DNA of 64,000 nucleotides from Candidatus Poribacteria bacterium (GCA_028818695.1 JAPPNK010000014.1:32237-96236); one strand, 5' to 3'. Positions 16,817 to 26,223 are shown, counted from the first letter of the stretch. The notes: generated by a model from the sequence alone, not told the origin. Translations and numbers: made by a program.

Positions 16817-17908
16817 TTAGATTGGAGGATCGCCAAAATCGGGGATGGGCAGCCGTTCTCCCTCTCGCAGCGCCGATTGGTGCGCGACCAGCCCCGGCGC
16901 CGCATAACGAACCGCCTCCCAGACATGGATGCGCGGCAGCCGCTCGCGGTTCACCGAATCGACAAACTCATGGACGAGATAGGCATGCGACCCGCCATGC
17001 CCCCCCAGATTTGCCGCCAGCGCTTCCGGCAGCGGCTCATGATGCCGCGGCGCATGAACAGGCTCCGTCCCATGCTTCGTCGCCCAGACAGCTCCCGCCG
17101 CGTTTTGTTCATACGAGCCTTCAGCGCCGTAGATGCCGCTTGCCCGTTCGCAGCCGGGGTATCCGATGCGGCGGTATTCGCAAACTCGCGCGGAAGCGCC
17201 GTTGCTCATCTCAAAGAGCGCGGTTTCGTTGGAAAACTCGTTTTCGTAGATCGTGTCTTTGCGGTACCAGTCGTCGTTCGGATGGCGGTATCCGAGCGCG
17301 GAGACGCTTGTCATATGCGCCTTCATGACGGAGACGATGAAACAGGTCGAATGCGTCGGGTAGCTCATGGGGATGCCGCCCGTTTTGTCGGCGCTCCACT
17401 GCTCGCCCCATCGGTTCTGGTTGACGGCGCGCAGTCCATGGTCAATGTCGTGCATATACTCGGCTTCGGCGTGGACGAACCGCCCGAAGGCTCCTTCTGC
17501 CGCTTTTTGCCGACAGTAAGCCGTTTCGGGGCGAAAGTAGCTCGTTTCGCCGTTCATGTAGATCATGCCTGTTTGTTCGATGGTTTGGACAAGCCGCTCG
17601 CAATCGTCTAAAGTTTGAGCGGCGGGGACGGCGGTATAGACATGTTTTCCGCTCGTTGCCGCTTCGATGGCATGGTCGGCGTGGAGCCATGGCTGCGTCA
17701 TAATAAAGAGCGCGTCCAGATCGGATGCGCATGCTTCCGTCAGGCTGGAATAGGTTTCAGCGATCTCAAACTGCCCCGCCCATCGTTTGAGCCGATCGGC
17801 GCGCAGGTCGCACAACGCGAGACGGCGCACATCCGGATGATGTTTGAAGTTTTGAATAAAGCTGGGACCGAATTGCCCCAGTCCAACAATGCCAACGCTA
17901 ACGCTCAT
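16817..17908 (-). CDS. Gfo/Idh/MocA family oxidoreductase, atypical EKP motif
   Basis: A 363-residue protein with the Rossmann motif GIVGLGQFG at the N-terminus and the family's C-terminal domain. The catalytic EKP motif is replaced by AVP (residues 93-95 in YTAVPAAQ), so the conserved Lys is missing. A histidine in YPTHSTCF could be the active-site base. Variants of this kind are common in planctomycete- and Poribacteria-like genomes and may be glycan- or glucoside-acting oxidoreductases that keep NAD bound; this is recollection, not shown here. ATG start with AGGAGCGG upstream. Confidence 0.83.
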   Translation of the reverse strand: MSVSVGIVGLGQFGPSFIQNFKHHPDVRRLALCDLRADRLKRWAGQFEIAETYSSLTEACASDLDALFIMTQPWLHADHAIEAATSGKHVYTAVPAAQTLDDCERLVQTIEQTGMIYMNGETSYFRPETAYCRQKAAEGAFGRFVHAEAEYMHDIDHGLRAVNQNRWGEQWSADKTGGIPMSYPTHSTCFIVSVMKAHMTSVSALGYRHPNDDWYRKDTIYENEFSNETALFEMSNGASARVCEYRRIGYPGCERASGIYGAEGSYEQNAAGAVWATKHGTEPVHAPRHHEPLPEALAANLGGHGGSHAYLVHEFVDSVNRERLPRIHVWEAVRYAAPGLVAHQSALREGERLPIPDFGDPPI

Positions 17909-18010
17909 AATCCCGCTCCTTTTGGGTTATTATGAAGCCTTGCGCCGCGCAAGTAAAGCGGAGCTTGACGCGCAAGGAACCGCATGATCTTTCAAATCGG
18001 TTGAGAGGGT

Positions 18011-18039
18011 TTGGATAAGCCGGTAAAACGAAGTACAAT
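18011..18039 (+). promoter_or_regulatory. Promoter of the AAC(3)-like gene
   Basis: TTGGAT (18011-18016), a 17-bp spacer and TACAAT (18034-18039), 33 bp before the ATG at 18072. Confidence 0.6.
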
Positions 18040-18071
18040 GCGCGGCGGGCATCTTACGGAGATCGTTGAAA

Positions 18072-18890
18072 ATGTCTGAAGGTCAAGTCGTTCGCAAGAC
18101 AAAAACGCCCGCCACAATCGAATCGCTGCGGGCGGATTTTGAGGCGCTCGGCGTCCAAAAGGGAATGGTCTTGCTAGTCCATTCGTCCTTGAGCGCAATG
18201 GGTTGGGTGTGCGGAGGCGCTGTCGCTGTCATCATGGCGCTTCAGGAGGTATTGGGCGAAACGGGAACGCTTGTCATGCCGACCCACTCAACCGACCTCA
18301 GCGATCCAAGTCAATGGGAGAATCCGCCTGTCCCTGAATCGTGGTGGCAAACGATACGCGAGACGATGCCCGCCTACGATCCCGATTTGACCCCAACGCG
18401 TTCCATGGGCAAAATTGCCGAAACGTTCCGAAAGAAAAAAGGCGTTTTCCGCAGCATGCATCCGCAGAGCTCCTTCTGCGCAAGCGGTCCTCAAGCGTCG
18501 TTCATCATAGATCGCCACTCCCTGGCTTATAGTTTGGGTGAGAATTCGCCGCTTGCCAGAATCTACGATTTAAACGGCTTTGTTCTCCTTCTCGGCGTGG
18601 GGCATTCACGCAATACCTCCATCCATCTCGCAGAGTATCGGGCAAACATCCCAACCAAGCGGGTCGTCCAGGAAAGGGCGCCCATCTCACAGGCGGGTTC
18701 AAAGACATGGACAACCTTTGAAGATATTGAGGTGGACGATTCGGATTTAGACCGCATCGGCGAGGATTTTTTGCGTTCCGAGGCGGGAAAAGCGGTTCGG
18801 CGCGGCAAGGTCGGCATCGCAGACTGCCAACTCATACCGCAACCAGCCATGGTCGACTTTGCCGTTGATTGGCTTGAGAAAAACAGATAA
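18072..18890 (+). CDS. Aminoglycoside 3-N-acetyltransferase-like protein
   Basis: A 272-residue member of the AAC(3)/YokD acetyl-CoA-dependent family. Seen: LVHSSLSAMGWVCGG near the N-terminus, MPTHSTDLSDPSQWENPPVP, the HPQSSFCASG stretch and LLGVGHSRNTSIHLAEY, the usual landmarks of the fold. Many chromosomal members have no role in drug resistance and acetylate unknown amines, so a resistance call is not justified. ATG 18072 preceded by ACGGAGA. The OGG-type glycosylase gene starts 7 bp after its stop, so the two form an operon. Confidence 0.85.
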   Translation: MSEGQVVRKTKTPATIESLRADFEALGVQKGMVLLVHSSLSAMGWVCGGAVAVIMALQEVLGETGTLVMPTHSTDLSDPSQWENPPVPESWWQTIRETMPAYDPDLTPTRSMGKIAETFRKKKGVFRSMHPQSSFCASGPQASFIIDRHSLAYSLGENSPLARIYDLNGFVLLLGVGHSRNTSIHLAEYRANIPTKRVVQERAPISQAGSKTWTTFEDIEVDDSDLDRIGEDFLRSEAGKAVRRGKVGIADCQLIPQPAMVDFAVDWLEKNR

Positions 18891-18897
18891 GGAACGC

Positions 18898-19734
18898 ATG
18901 CGAACCTACCCGCTTCAAGGGAGCATCAATCTGAACGCCGTTTTAACAATGGGGCAGACCTTCGCCTGGAAAAAGCGCGGCGAATGGCATGTCGGCTCGA
19001 TCGGCGGACAGGTTGTCCGGGTGAAAACCGAGAACGGCGGCGCAACGCTCATCGCCGACGCCCCGGACGACCGCCCGCGGCGCTACTTTGACGCCGAGAG
19101 GGATATGCAGGCGCTCCGCCGGGAGATCGCCCTCCGCTGTCCGCGCGCCGCAAGAGCCGCCGCGCAGTTTCCGCAGATACGCATGCTTCGGCAGCCGCTG
19201 TGGGAATGCCTTGCCGGCTTCTTGCTCTCGTCGGTCAACAACATCAAGCGCATCGCCCGCATTGTTGAGAATCTGTCCCAAAGTTTAGGCGGGGAGCAAA
19301 CCGTCGGCGGACAAAAAGAGCGCGCCTTCCCCTCCGCCGAAGCGGTCGCCGAAACGTCTATTGAGAGCCTATACGCCCTTGGAACAGGCTTTCGCGCCAG
19401 AGGACTCCAAGCCGCCGCAAGAGCGGCGCGGGACGGCGAGCTGGACGCCGAATCGCTTCGGCGCGCCCCGATGGAGGAGGCGCGTCAAACGCTCATGGGG
19501 CTGCGCGGGGTCGGACCGAAAATTGCGGACTGCGTGTTGCTGTATGCGCTAGACCATGCGCGCGCCTTCCCGCTGGATGTGTGGATGCTGCGGGAAATGC
19601 GGCGGATTTATTTTAAGGGAGAAGAGAGGCCTGCGGCTGAAATACAGGCGTTCGCGCAGGCTCGTTTCGGAGAGTTTGCGGGATACGCGCAGCTGTACCT
19701 ATACCACGCGGCGCGGATGCGTCAACGAGGCTAG
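18898..19734 (+). CDS. 8-oxoguanine DNA glycosylase (OGG1 type)
   Basis: A 278-residue HhH-GPD DNA repair enzyme that removes 8-oxoguanine and nicks the strand. Seen: an N-terminal OGG domain with GQTFAWKK, then the helix-hairpin-helix LRGVGPKIADC with catalytic Lys208, and Asp227 in FPLDVWM. This is the eukaryote-like OGG1 layout known from some bacteria, not MutM/Fpg. ATG follows AAGGAA. Co-transcribed with the AAC(3)-like gene. Confidence 0.9.
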   Translation: MRTYPLQGSINLNAVLTMGQTFAWKKRGEWHVGSIGGQVVRVKTENGGATLIADAPDDRPRRYFDAERDMQALRREIALRCPRAARAAAQFPQIRMLRQPLWECLAGFLLSSVNNIKRIARIVENLSQSLGGEQTVGGQKERAFPSAEAVAETSIESLYALGTGFRARGLQAAARAARDGELDAESLRRAPMEEARQTLMGLRGVGPKIADCVLLYALDHARAFPLDVWMLREMRRIYFKGEERPAAEIQAFAQARFGEFAGYAQLYLYHAARMRQRG

Positions 19735-19741
19735 CGGCGCG

Positions 19742-20368
19742 CTATGAAGAGGCCGCTTTCTGGCTCGCTGCGCCCTCTATGCGGCTTTTCTGATTCACCA
19801 TTCGGAAGAAACCGAATTGTACCGCTGCGATCAGCCCCATCCATAGAATCCGATATCCGAGCGCCGAAGAGACCGCCTGTGTGAAGTACTGATACGCGGT
19901 GAAAAGAACATTGAGCGACATCATCCATCCCGCCCAGAAGTAACCGATTCGCGCCGCTTTCATGCCTGCGCGGGACGCCCTTTGCGAGAGCCGGAAGCTG
20001 ACGCCCATCAGAGCCAGAATCGGGACGCTCAACCCAAGCGCGAGGTAGGCGTCTGACGAGGTCGTAAACTTTATGGTCAGCAGAATCGGCATGGAGGCGA
20101 ACGCCGCCAGCAGCAGCGCCGCTGGAAGCAGCGCCGCGCGTATGCCTCCCTCCGCCTCCTTCACAGCGCGTCTGATAAGGTGGCTTGCGAACGTTATGAA
20201 GAGCGCCGCGAATAGAGACCATGTTAGCGTCCCTAACGGCATCGACATTGAAGGCGGCAGATCAACAAAAACGAACGCCAGCAGTCCGAGCAGAGAGACG
20301 GCAATTGCCGCTATAGCGATGATCGGTCCTGTCTTGTGCCATGAAAGGGGCGATGCGTCTTTTTTCAT
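19742..20368 (-). CDS. Membrane protein, unknown, paralog of 20465-21058
   Basis: A 208-residue protein with about six hydrophobic segments, no recognised family. It starts MKKDA...W and shares overall layout, an EAxGxIRxA-LPxALLLxA segment and the region around YLALGL/FALGL with the next gene upstream, so the two are tandem paralogs. A C-terminal tail RIEGAASQKAASS lies past the last membrane segment. ATG preceded by AAGGAGA. Last gene of a three-gene membrane-protein set. Confidence 0.7.
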   Translation of the reverse strand: MKKDASPLSWHKTGPIIAIAAIAVSLLGLLAFVFVDLPPSMSMPLGTLTWSLFAALFITFASHLIRRAVKEAEGGIRAALLPAALLLAAFASMPILLTIKFTTSSDAYLALGLSVPILALMGVSFRLSQRASRAGMKAARIGYFWAGWMMSLNVLFTAYQYFTQAVSSALGYRILWMGLIAAVQFGFFRMVNQKSRIEGAASQKAASS

Positions 20369-20464
20369 TCCATGTCTCCTTCTGCTGCGCTGCATATAAC
20401 ATACCGCATCTGCGGCAGCTCGGCATGTATTGTCAAGGCGCCGCTTTTTCGCTCGCTGCGCCCT

Positions 20465-21058
20465 CTATGCGTCTTTTTCCATCTTCGTCCCCATCCAGCG
20501 AAAGCCGATGAACGCCGCCAATATCAGCGCTATGCAAAGAAATTCAAACGCAGGCGATACCGCAGGTTTGAAATACTGGCTGGCTGTTAATAGAACGGCA
20601 TACGACATGAATTCCGCAGCCGTAAGAAAATTTCTCCCCGCTGTTGTCATGCCGATGCCGAGCGTTCTTCGGGACAGCCAAAAGTTGACGTAGATCAAAG
20701 GCATCAACAAGCAACCCAACCCTAGCGCAAAGGAAGCGTTTGAAAAGGTTTCAAGATGAATGCAGAGCGATATCAGAACGGAGATAGACCCCAGCAACAT
20801 CATCGCTGTCGGGAGAATCGCCGGGCGTATGTATCCATCCGCCTCCTCAACGACAGACCTAAAAGGGAGAAACGGGACCATTAACATTCCCGTTGCGAAT
20901 AGAGACAACGCTAGAGCTCCCGACAACGTCGAGATAGGAGGCTTCATGTCAACAAACATATTGAGCGTCCACAGCGCTGCATTAACGGCAAGAAATACGA
21001 TTACAGCGATGAGAATTGCGGTCAGTATCCATGACTTGCGCGTTGCGTCTTTATTCAT
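20465..21058 (-). CDS. Membrane protein, unknown, C-terminal frameshift likely
   Basis: A 197-residue protein with about six hydrophobic segments, paralog of 19742-20368. Its ATG overlaps the stop of the upstream membrane gene (ATGA). The reading frame stops at MEKDA, but immediately after, in another frame, the DNA encodes RIEGAASEKAAP ending at 20433, nearly the same tail as the paralog (RIEGAASQKAASS). The 21-bp DNA stretch GCTCGCTGCGCCCTCTATGCG is shared by both genes. A one-base change near the A5 run around 20475 would explain the loss of the tail. Function unknown. Confidence 0.68.
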   Translation of the reverse strand: MNKDATRKSWILTAILIAVIVFLAVNAALWTLNMFVDMKPPISTLSGALALSLFATGMLMVPFLPFRSVVEEADGYIRPAILPTAMMLLGSISVLISLCIHLETFSNASFALGLGCLLMPLIYVNFWLSRRTLGIGMTTAGRNFLTAAEFMSYAVLLTASQYFKPAVSPAFEFLCIALILAAFIGFRWMGTKMEKDA

Positions 21059-21732
21059 TCCGCATGCTCCATTTCTGGCGTTCGCTCTTGCGCCTCCCGA
21101 ATCTGATCCAAGCGATGACGCATCCAGAAATACCCCGCGAGGACCGGCGCATACAAGACGATCTCGAACGCTGTACGCGGAAATGGCATCAACGCCGCGA
21201 TCTCCATATAATCCAGCATGGCGCCGGCCGCTGCGACCAACGGCAAAGCCGCCGCGAACAGATAACCGCCCGCTGTTACTGGCATGCCGCGGCGGAGCGC
21301 GCTTTGGAACTGCCAGAGGCATACGCCGGTCAGAGACAGCAGCGCGGCGGACATTCCAAACGCGAGGTACGTCTGTGAAGCCGTTTGAAACTCAACGGCG
21401 GATTGAATCAGAATGGAGAGCGTTGCAACCAGGACGACCCCCGCCGTAAGAAACGCGGAGAGCCTCTTTCCGCCCGTCTCCTGCGCAATGTACGCAACAT
21501 CAATCTTGATGTACATGATCAACCAGCAGAGAGCGCCGAACGCAACCCAATAAACGCCAAACTTCTCCAACGAATGCGCCGAACCATAAGGCGCATTCTC
21601 AATGGCTAACGCGATGTAGACTCTCCTGGCGCATTCGTCTATTACGGAGGCGATTTTGCCGGATCCCTGCACAATGAACATCAGCCCCAACGCAATCAAG
21701 ATTCCAGGCAGTGGAGACCTATAGACTTTTAT
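21055..21732 (-). CDS. Membrane protein, unknown, probable ATA start
   Basis: About 225 residues with six or seven hydrophobic segments, no recognised family. The only Shine-Dalgarno is AGAGGAGG placed 7 bp before ATA at 21732, followed by AAAGTCTAT. The nearest conventional alternative is TTG at 21786, which has no ribosome site and adds 18 residues of uncertain value. No ATG occurs near the start. The gene overlaps the next by ATGA and heads the three-gene membrane set. It shares only general layout with the two downstream proteins. Confidence 0.62.
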   Translation of the reverse strand: MKVYRSPLPGILIALGLMFIVQGSGKIASVIDECARRVYIALAIENAPYGSAHSLEKFGVYWVAFGALCWLIMYIKIDVAYIAQETGGKRLSAFLTAGVVLVATLSILIQSAVEFQTASQTYLAFGMSAALLSLTGVCLWQFQSALRRGMPVTAGGYLFAAALPLVAAAGAMLDYMEIAALMPFPRTAFEIVLYAPVLAGYFWMRHRLDQIREAQERTPEMEHAE

Positions 21733-21844
21733 TTTGGCGCCTCCTCTCGTGATACGCGCAAACGGAGCTGCTTGAAGCCGTTTCAACCCATTCTACATCA
21801 TTTCACTTGCCCATGCATTCTTGCGCGGGAAGGGCGGCGGGGCT

Positions 21845-23122
21845 TCACTCCCGAATATGCCCGTCCCCCAGCGCGATGAACTTATAGATTGTCAGCTCCT
21901 CAAGCCCCATGGGTCCGCGCGCGTGCAGCTTCTGCGTGCTGATCCCGATCTCGGCGCCCAAGCCGTACTCATACCCGTCCGCGAACCGCGTCGAGGCGTT
22001 CACAAACACCGACGACGAATCGACCCCCTGCGTGAACCGCCGAGCGCTCTCCTCGTCCCGCGTCACAATCGCGTCGGAATGGTGCGAGCCGTACGTCTCG
22101 ATATGCTCAACCGCTTCCTCCAGCGAGTCGACGACCCGTATCGACAAAATCAGATCATGGTATTCCGTCCGCCAGTCCTCTTCCGACGCGGGCTTCATCC
22201 CCGATACGATCTGGCGCGAGCGTTCGCAGCCGCGCAGCTCAACGCCGGCCGCCGCCATCTTCTCGCACACCGACGGCAAAAACGCTTCCGCAATCGACGC
22301 ATGCGCCAGAAGAGTCTCCATCGCGTTGCAGACGGACGGGCGCTGTACCTTTGCGTTCAGAGAGATCGTCTCCGCCATCTGCAGGTCTGCCGTTTCGTCC
22401 ACATAGGTGTGGCAGATGCCGTCCTCGTGCTTAATGACCGGTATCGTGGAGTTCTCCGCGACATGCCGTATCAGCCCTTTTCCGCCGCGCGGGATGATGA
22501 CGTCAATGAGCGCGTCCTGCTTCAACATCACATTCACCGCCTCTCGGTCGGTTGTGTTGATGAACTGGACAATCTCTTTGGAGAGGCCCGTCTGTTCGAC
22601 GGCGTTTTGGAGCAGCTCGGCGATGGCGGCGTTGGAATGAATCGCCTCAGATCCGCCGCGCAGGACGACCGCGTTGCCCGACTTGAAGCATAAGCCCGCC
22701 GCGTCCGCCGTCACATTTGGGCGCGATTCATAGATGATGCCGATGACGCCGAGCGGAATGCGCTCTTTTTCGACGACAAGGCCGTTCGGGCGCGTTTGCC
22801 GATCATACCGCCGTCCGACAGGGTCGGGCAGGTCGGCGACCTGACGCAAGCCGTCCGCCATCGCGTCAATGCGCGCGTCGGTTAGTTCCAGCCTGTCCAG
22901 CAGCGAGGAGGAGAGTCCGTTTTCGCGCCCCGCCTCCAGATCCTTTTTATTTTGAACCGCCAAAAATGCGCGGTTTTCAAGGATGAGCGCCGCCATCCGT
23001 TTCAGCGCCTCGTTCTTCTGCTCGGTTGACGCTACAGCGATCTGCCGCGCCGCCTCTTTCGCCATGCGCATCTGCCGAATCGCCTTCTGCGCGAGTTCGC
23101 TTCCGTTGCCGCTGTCCGTCAT
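21845..23122 (-). CDS. proA: Gamma-glutamyl phosphate reductase
   Basis: A 425-residue NADPH-dependent enzyme, second step of proline synthesis. Seen: IPLGVIGIIYESRPNVTADAA, the cofactor-site LRGGSEA, the catalytic cysteine in KVQRPSVCNAMETLL and FVNASTRFADGYEYGLGAEIGIST. Length fits the family. It is the last gene of the rplU-rpmA-obg-proB-proA unit and lies 42 bp after proB. ATG start with GGAGAGCGG upstream. Confidence 0.96.
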   Translation of the reverse strand: MTDSGNGSELAQKAIRQMRMAKEAARQIAVASTEQKNEALKRMAALILENRAFLAVQNKKDLEAGRENGLSSSLLDRLELTDARIDAMADGLRQVADLPDPVGRRYDRQTRPNGLVVEKERIPLGVIGIIYESRPNVTADAAGLCFKSGNAVVLRGGSEAIHSNAAIAELLQNAVEQTGLSKEIVQFINTTDREAVNVMLKQDALIDVIIPRGGKGLIRHVAENSTIPVIKHEDGICHTYVDETADLQMAETISLNAKVQRPSVCNAMETLLAHASIAEAFLPSVCEKMAAAGVELRGCERSRQIVSGMKPASEEDWRTEYHDLILSIRVVDSLEEAVEHIETYGSHHSDAIVTRDEESARRFTQGVDSSSVFVNASTRFADGYEYGLGAEIGISTQKLHARGPMGLEELTIYKFIALGDGHIRE

Positions 23123-23164
23123 TCCGCTCTCCTTTCGCTATTTCGTTTCATCCGCCGCCAGCTG

Positions 23165-24340
23165 CTAGCCGTTCTCCACTAACACAAGATTGTCTCGATG
23201 GATCGCCTCGTCCGCGTAATGGTACCCAAGCGTCTGCATAATCTCATTCGCGCGCATTCCCAGTATTTTGTTGATTTCCTCCGCGCCGTAATTGACCAGC
23301 CCGCGCGCGAATTCGACGCCGTCCAGCCCGACGCACCGCACAAGATCGCCCGTTTGAAATTCCCCGGTCGCGCTTCGAACGCCTGCCGGCAGCAGGCTCG
23401 CGCTGCGCTCCACAACCGCCTTCCGCGCGCCCTCGTCCGCCACAAGAACCCCTTTTGCGTCCAGCGCATGCGAGATCCAACGCTTCTTGCCCGTTTTGCG
23501 CTCCCCTTTCGGAATAAAGAAGGTGCCGACATCCTTACCGTCCAGTATGTCGATCGCCGAGTTGCGCCGTCCGCCATGGGCAAGCGCGGTCGGTATGCCG
23601 GAGGAGCCGGCGGTCTGCGCCGCTTTCAGTTTTGTTAAAAGACGCCCCGTGCCGAGCTGCGTTCCGTATCCGCCGGGCGATTCATCCGCCATACGCATCG
23701 TCTCCGCATCGATCTCATGGATGATCGGAATGCGCTCGGCGTCCGGGCGGCGGCGCGGGTCGGCTGTGAAGACGCCGTCCGTGTCGCTCAACAAAATGAG
23801 CAGGTCGGCGCCGACCGCGACAGCTGTATGGGCGGAGAGGGTGTCGTTGTCGCCGACGCGAATCTCTTCGGTGGCGACCGCGTCGTTTTCGTTTAAAATC
23901 GGAACGGCTCCGAAGTTGAAGAGCGCGTTGAGCGCGTTGGCGAAGTTCACATACCGGCGCCGGTTCTGGAGGTCGTCCGTTGTGAGAAGCGCCTGCGCGG
24001 CGGGCAGCCCGTAGGGGCGCAGCGCCTCTTCATACATTTTCATGAGCAGGCTCTGTCCGACGCTCGCCGCCGCCTGCAGCTCGCTGATTTTGGAGGGGCG
24101 TTTTTTGAGCCTAAGACGCCCCATCCCGGCGCCGATCGCGCCTGACGTTACAAGTATCGTCTGAATGCCGCGCCGGCGCATCTCGGCGATCTGCTCTGCG
24201 ACCCATTCGATGCGCGTTTTGTTGAGCGTCCGCGTGTTTGCGGTCAGCGCGCTCGTTCCGATTTTAACGACGACCCGCCGCGCGTCTTTCAGCCAAAAAC
24301 TCCGCAATGGAACCTGGCTGCCGTTCGTTTGAGAAGACAA
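23165..24340 (-). CDS. proB: Glutamate 5-kinase
   Basis: A 391-residue kinase for the first step of proline synthesis. Seen: VVVKIGTSALT at the start of the amino-acid kinase domain, LVTSGAIGAGMGRL, ILNENDAVATEE, LLSDTDGVFTADPR and GTGRLLTKLKAA; a PUA domain follows from about residue 290. The TTG at 24340 has GGAGG 8 bp upstream but lies 77 bp inside obg; a CTG at 24292 is the main alternative. The overlap suggests coupling to obg translation. Confidence 0.93.
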   Translation of the reverse strand: MSSQTNGSQVPLRSFWLKDARRVVVKIGTSALTANTRTLNKTRIEWVAEQIAEMRRRGIQTILVTSGAIGAGMGRLRLKKRPSKISELQAAASVGQSLLMKMYEEALRPYGLPAAQALLTTDDLQNRRRYVNFANALNALFNFGAVPILNENDAVATEEIRVGDNDTLSAHTAVAVGADLLILLSDTDGVFTADPRRRPDAERIPIIHEIDAETMRMADESPGGYGTQLGTGRLLTKLKAAQTAGSSGIPTALAHGGRRNSAIDILDGKDVGTFFIPKGERKTGKKRWISHALDAKGVLVADEGARKAVVERSASLLPAGVRSATGEFQTGDLVRCVGLDGVEFARGLVNYGAEEINKILGMRANEIMQTLGYHYADEAIHRDNLVLVENG

Positions 24341-25604
24341 ATTCTCGACCTCCGATGATAACGGAATCGCCCTCTTTGGCGCCCGCGCGTTTCAGAGCCT
24401 GACGAATGCCGAGCTGTTCAAGCCGCTTTCCCATGAGCCAGACCGCTTCGTCGTTGCTAAAGTCGGTCATGACGACGGCGCGGGACGCCTGCTTGCTTTC
24501 CACTGCAAATCCGCCGCCGCGCGCCTGTATCTGAATCCGCCCTTTGCTGCGGTACACCGTCGCGGCGGCGCGCCGATCAGCCTCCGCCTTCTCTGCCGAT
24601 TCTTCTTCCCGTTTCAAAATGCGCTGCAGGCTGGAGTAACTGTCAAAAAGCAGTTTCTGAACGCCTTCCCCCGTGACCGCCGAGATCGGATAAACGGGAG
24701 CTTTTCCGAGCGCCGACCGTATCGCCGCAACCGCCTCCCGCCCCGCCGGCAGATCGATCTTATTGAGCGCGATCAGCTGCGGCAGGTCTGCCAACCGGTC
24801 GCTGTGAAGCGCAAGCTCCCGGTTCAAGACGCGTATATCTTCTACAGGATCGCGCCCGTCAGCCGACGAGGCGTCCACAACATGAACCAGCAGCCGCGTT
24901 CGCTCCACATGCCGCAAAAAGCCGTGTCCCAGACCTGCCCCCGCATGCGCCCCCTCAATGAGGCCGGGCAGATCCGCCGCGACAAAGTTCTTCTGCGCCG
25001 CGACGCGCGCCAGACCCAGGTTGGGCGACAGCGTCGTGAACGGATACGGGGCGATCTTCGGTTTCGCCGCCGAAACAACGCTCAGAAGCGTCGATTTGCC
25101 CGCGTTTGGAAATCCGACGAATCCGACATCGGCGATCAGCTTTACTTCGATGCGCAGTCGGCGCGCCTGCCCAGGTTCGCCCAGCTCGGCAGCTCTCGGC
25201 GCCTGATAGACGCTTGTTTTGAACTCGGCGTTGCCGCGCCCGCCTATGCCGCCTTCAGCCAGCAGTAGCCTGTCGCCCTGCGCCAGCAGCTCGCCGACAA
25301 TCTCCTCCGTGTCGAGATCGGTCAAAACGGAGCCGACCGGCAGCGGTATTTCAATGTCGGAGCCGTCCATGCCGTGCGCGTTTTTTCCCATGCCGTGCGA
25401 TCCGCGCTGCGCCTCGTAATGTTTCTGGTAACGCTGGTCAATGAGCGTGGAAACGGAGCGGCTGCCGACGGCGTACACGCATCCGCCGCGCCCGCCGTTG
25501 CCGCCGTTCGGTCCGCCTCGCGGGACAAACTTTTCCCGTCGAAAGGAGACGCACCCTTTTCCGCCGTCCCCCGCCTTGACATTGATTTCAACGAGATCAA
25601 TCAT
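24264..25604 (-). CDS. obg: GTPase Obg
   Basis: A 446-residue ribosome-associated GTPase. Seen: the glycine-rich Obg domain (VKAGDGGKGCVSFRREKF...PNGGNGG), the G domain with GFPNAGKST (about 163-171), DLPGLIEGAHAG and NKIDL, and a C-terminal OCT domain after a charged linker. It belongs to the standard rplU-rpmA-obg order. The ATG at 25604 starts MIDLVEINVKAGDGG, matching family proteins; the longer frame upstream is the antisense of rpmA. Confidence 0.96.
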   Translation of the reverse strand: MIDLVEINVKAGDGGKGCVSFRREKFVPRGGPNGGNGGRGGCVYAVGSRSVSTLIDQRYQKHYEAQRGSHGMGKNAHGMDGSDIEIPLPVGSVLTDLDTEEIVGELLAQGDRLLLAEGGIGGRGNAEFKTSVYQAPRAAELGEPGQARRLRIEVKLIADVGFVGFPNAGKSTLLSVVSAAKPKIAPYPFTTLSPNLGLARVAAQKNFVAADLPGLIEGAHAGAGLGHGFLRHVERTRLLVHVVDASSADGRDPVEDIRVLNRELALHSDRLADLPQLIALNKIDLPAGREAVAAIRSALGKAPVYPISAVTGEGVQKLLFDSYSSLQRILKREEESAEKAEADRRAAATVYRSKGRIQIQARGGGFAVESKQASRAVVMTDFSNDEAVWLMGKRLEQLGIRQALKRAGAKEGDSVIIGGREFVFSNERQPGSIAEFLAERRAAGRR

Positions 25605-25614
25605 GCCGTTTTGT

Positions 25615-25872
25615 TTAGATAACGGGATAGACGCTGGCTTGCTTGCGCCGCCGTCCGATGCGCTCATACTTGACGACGCCTTCCAGTTTGGCAAAGAGCG
25701 TGTCGTCGCCGCCCCGTCCAACATTGGAGCCTGGATGGATGCGCGTTCCACGCTGGCGGACAAGTATCGCGCCCGCCTTCGCAAATTGCCCGTCGTGGAG
25801 TTTGACGCCTAAGCGTTTCGAGCGGCTGTCGCGCCCGTTGCGAGAATGTCCCTGTCCTTTTTTATGCGCCAT
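25615..25872 (-). CDS. rpmA: Ribosomal protein bL27
   Basis: An 85-residue protein beginning [16 protein letters not shown], with the conserved [23 protein letters not shown] core. It has no cleavable N-terminal extension of the Firmicutes type. It lies 10 bp before obg and 33 bp after rplU. Confidence 0.97.
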   Translation of the reverse strand: MAHKKGQGHSRNGRDSRSKRLGVKLHDGQFAKAGAILVRQRGTRIHPGSNVGRGGDDTLFAKLEGVVKYERIGRRRKQASVYPVI

Positions 25873-25905
25873 ATGGCTCTCCTTTCGCCCGCCGCTGCCG
25901 TTCGG

Positions 25906-26223
25906 TTAAGAGACGTTGATCGCTTCGACGCGCAGCCGCGTATAATGTTGCCTGTGTCCGATCTTGCGCTGATACCGCTTTCTGCGTTTTGATGTGAAGA
26001 CAATCACCTTCGGATTTCGATCCTGCTTCACGATGGTACAGACGACGGAGGCTCCTTCAACGCTGGGCGCGCCGATTTTTGCCGACCCGTTTTCGTCCAT
26101 CACAAAAAGCGGGTCGGAGAGAATCACCTCGTCGCCGACTCCGCCCTCTATCTTCTCAACATCGATCATATCGCCGACGGAGGCGCGGTACTGCTTGCCT
26201 CCTGTCGAAATAATTGCATACAT
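25906..26223 (-). CDS. rplU: Ribosomal protein bL21
   Basis: A 105-residue protein with MYAIISTGGKQYR at the start and KRRKRYQRKIGHRQHYT near the end, as in bL21. ATG 26223 follows ACGGAGAATGCG; the longer frame up to 26295 is untranslated leader. First gene of the operon. Confidence 0.97.
   Translation of the reverse strand: MYAIISTGGKQYRASVGDMIDVEKIEGGVGDEVILSDPLFVMDENGSAKIGAPSVEGASVVCTIVKQDRNPKVIVFTSKRRKRYQRKIGHRQHYTRLRVEAINVS

Noticed and set aside
18072-18890. Acquired aminoglycoside resistance gene
   Set aside because: No mobile element, integron site or unusual base composition is near, and chromosomal AAC(3)-like proteins often have other substrates.
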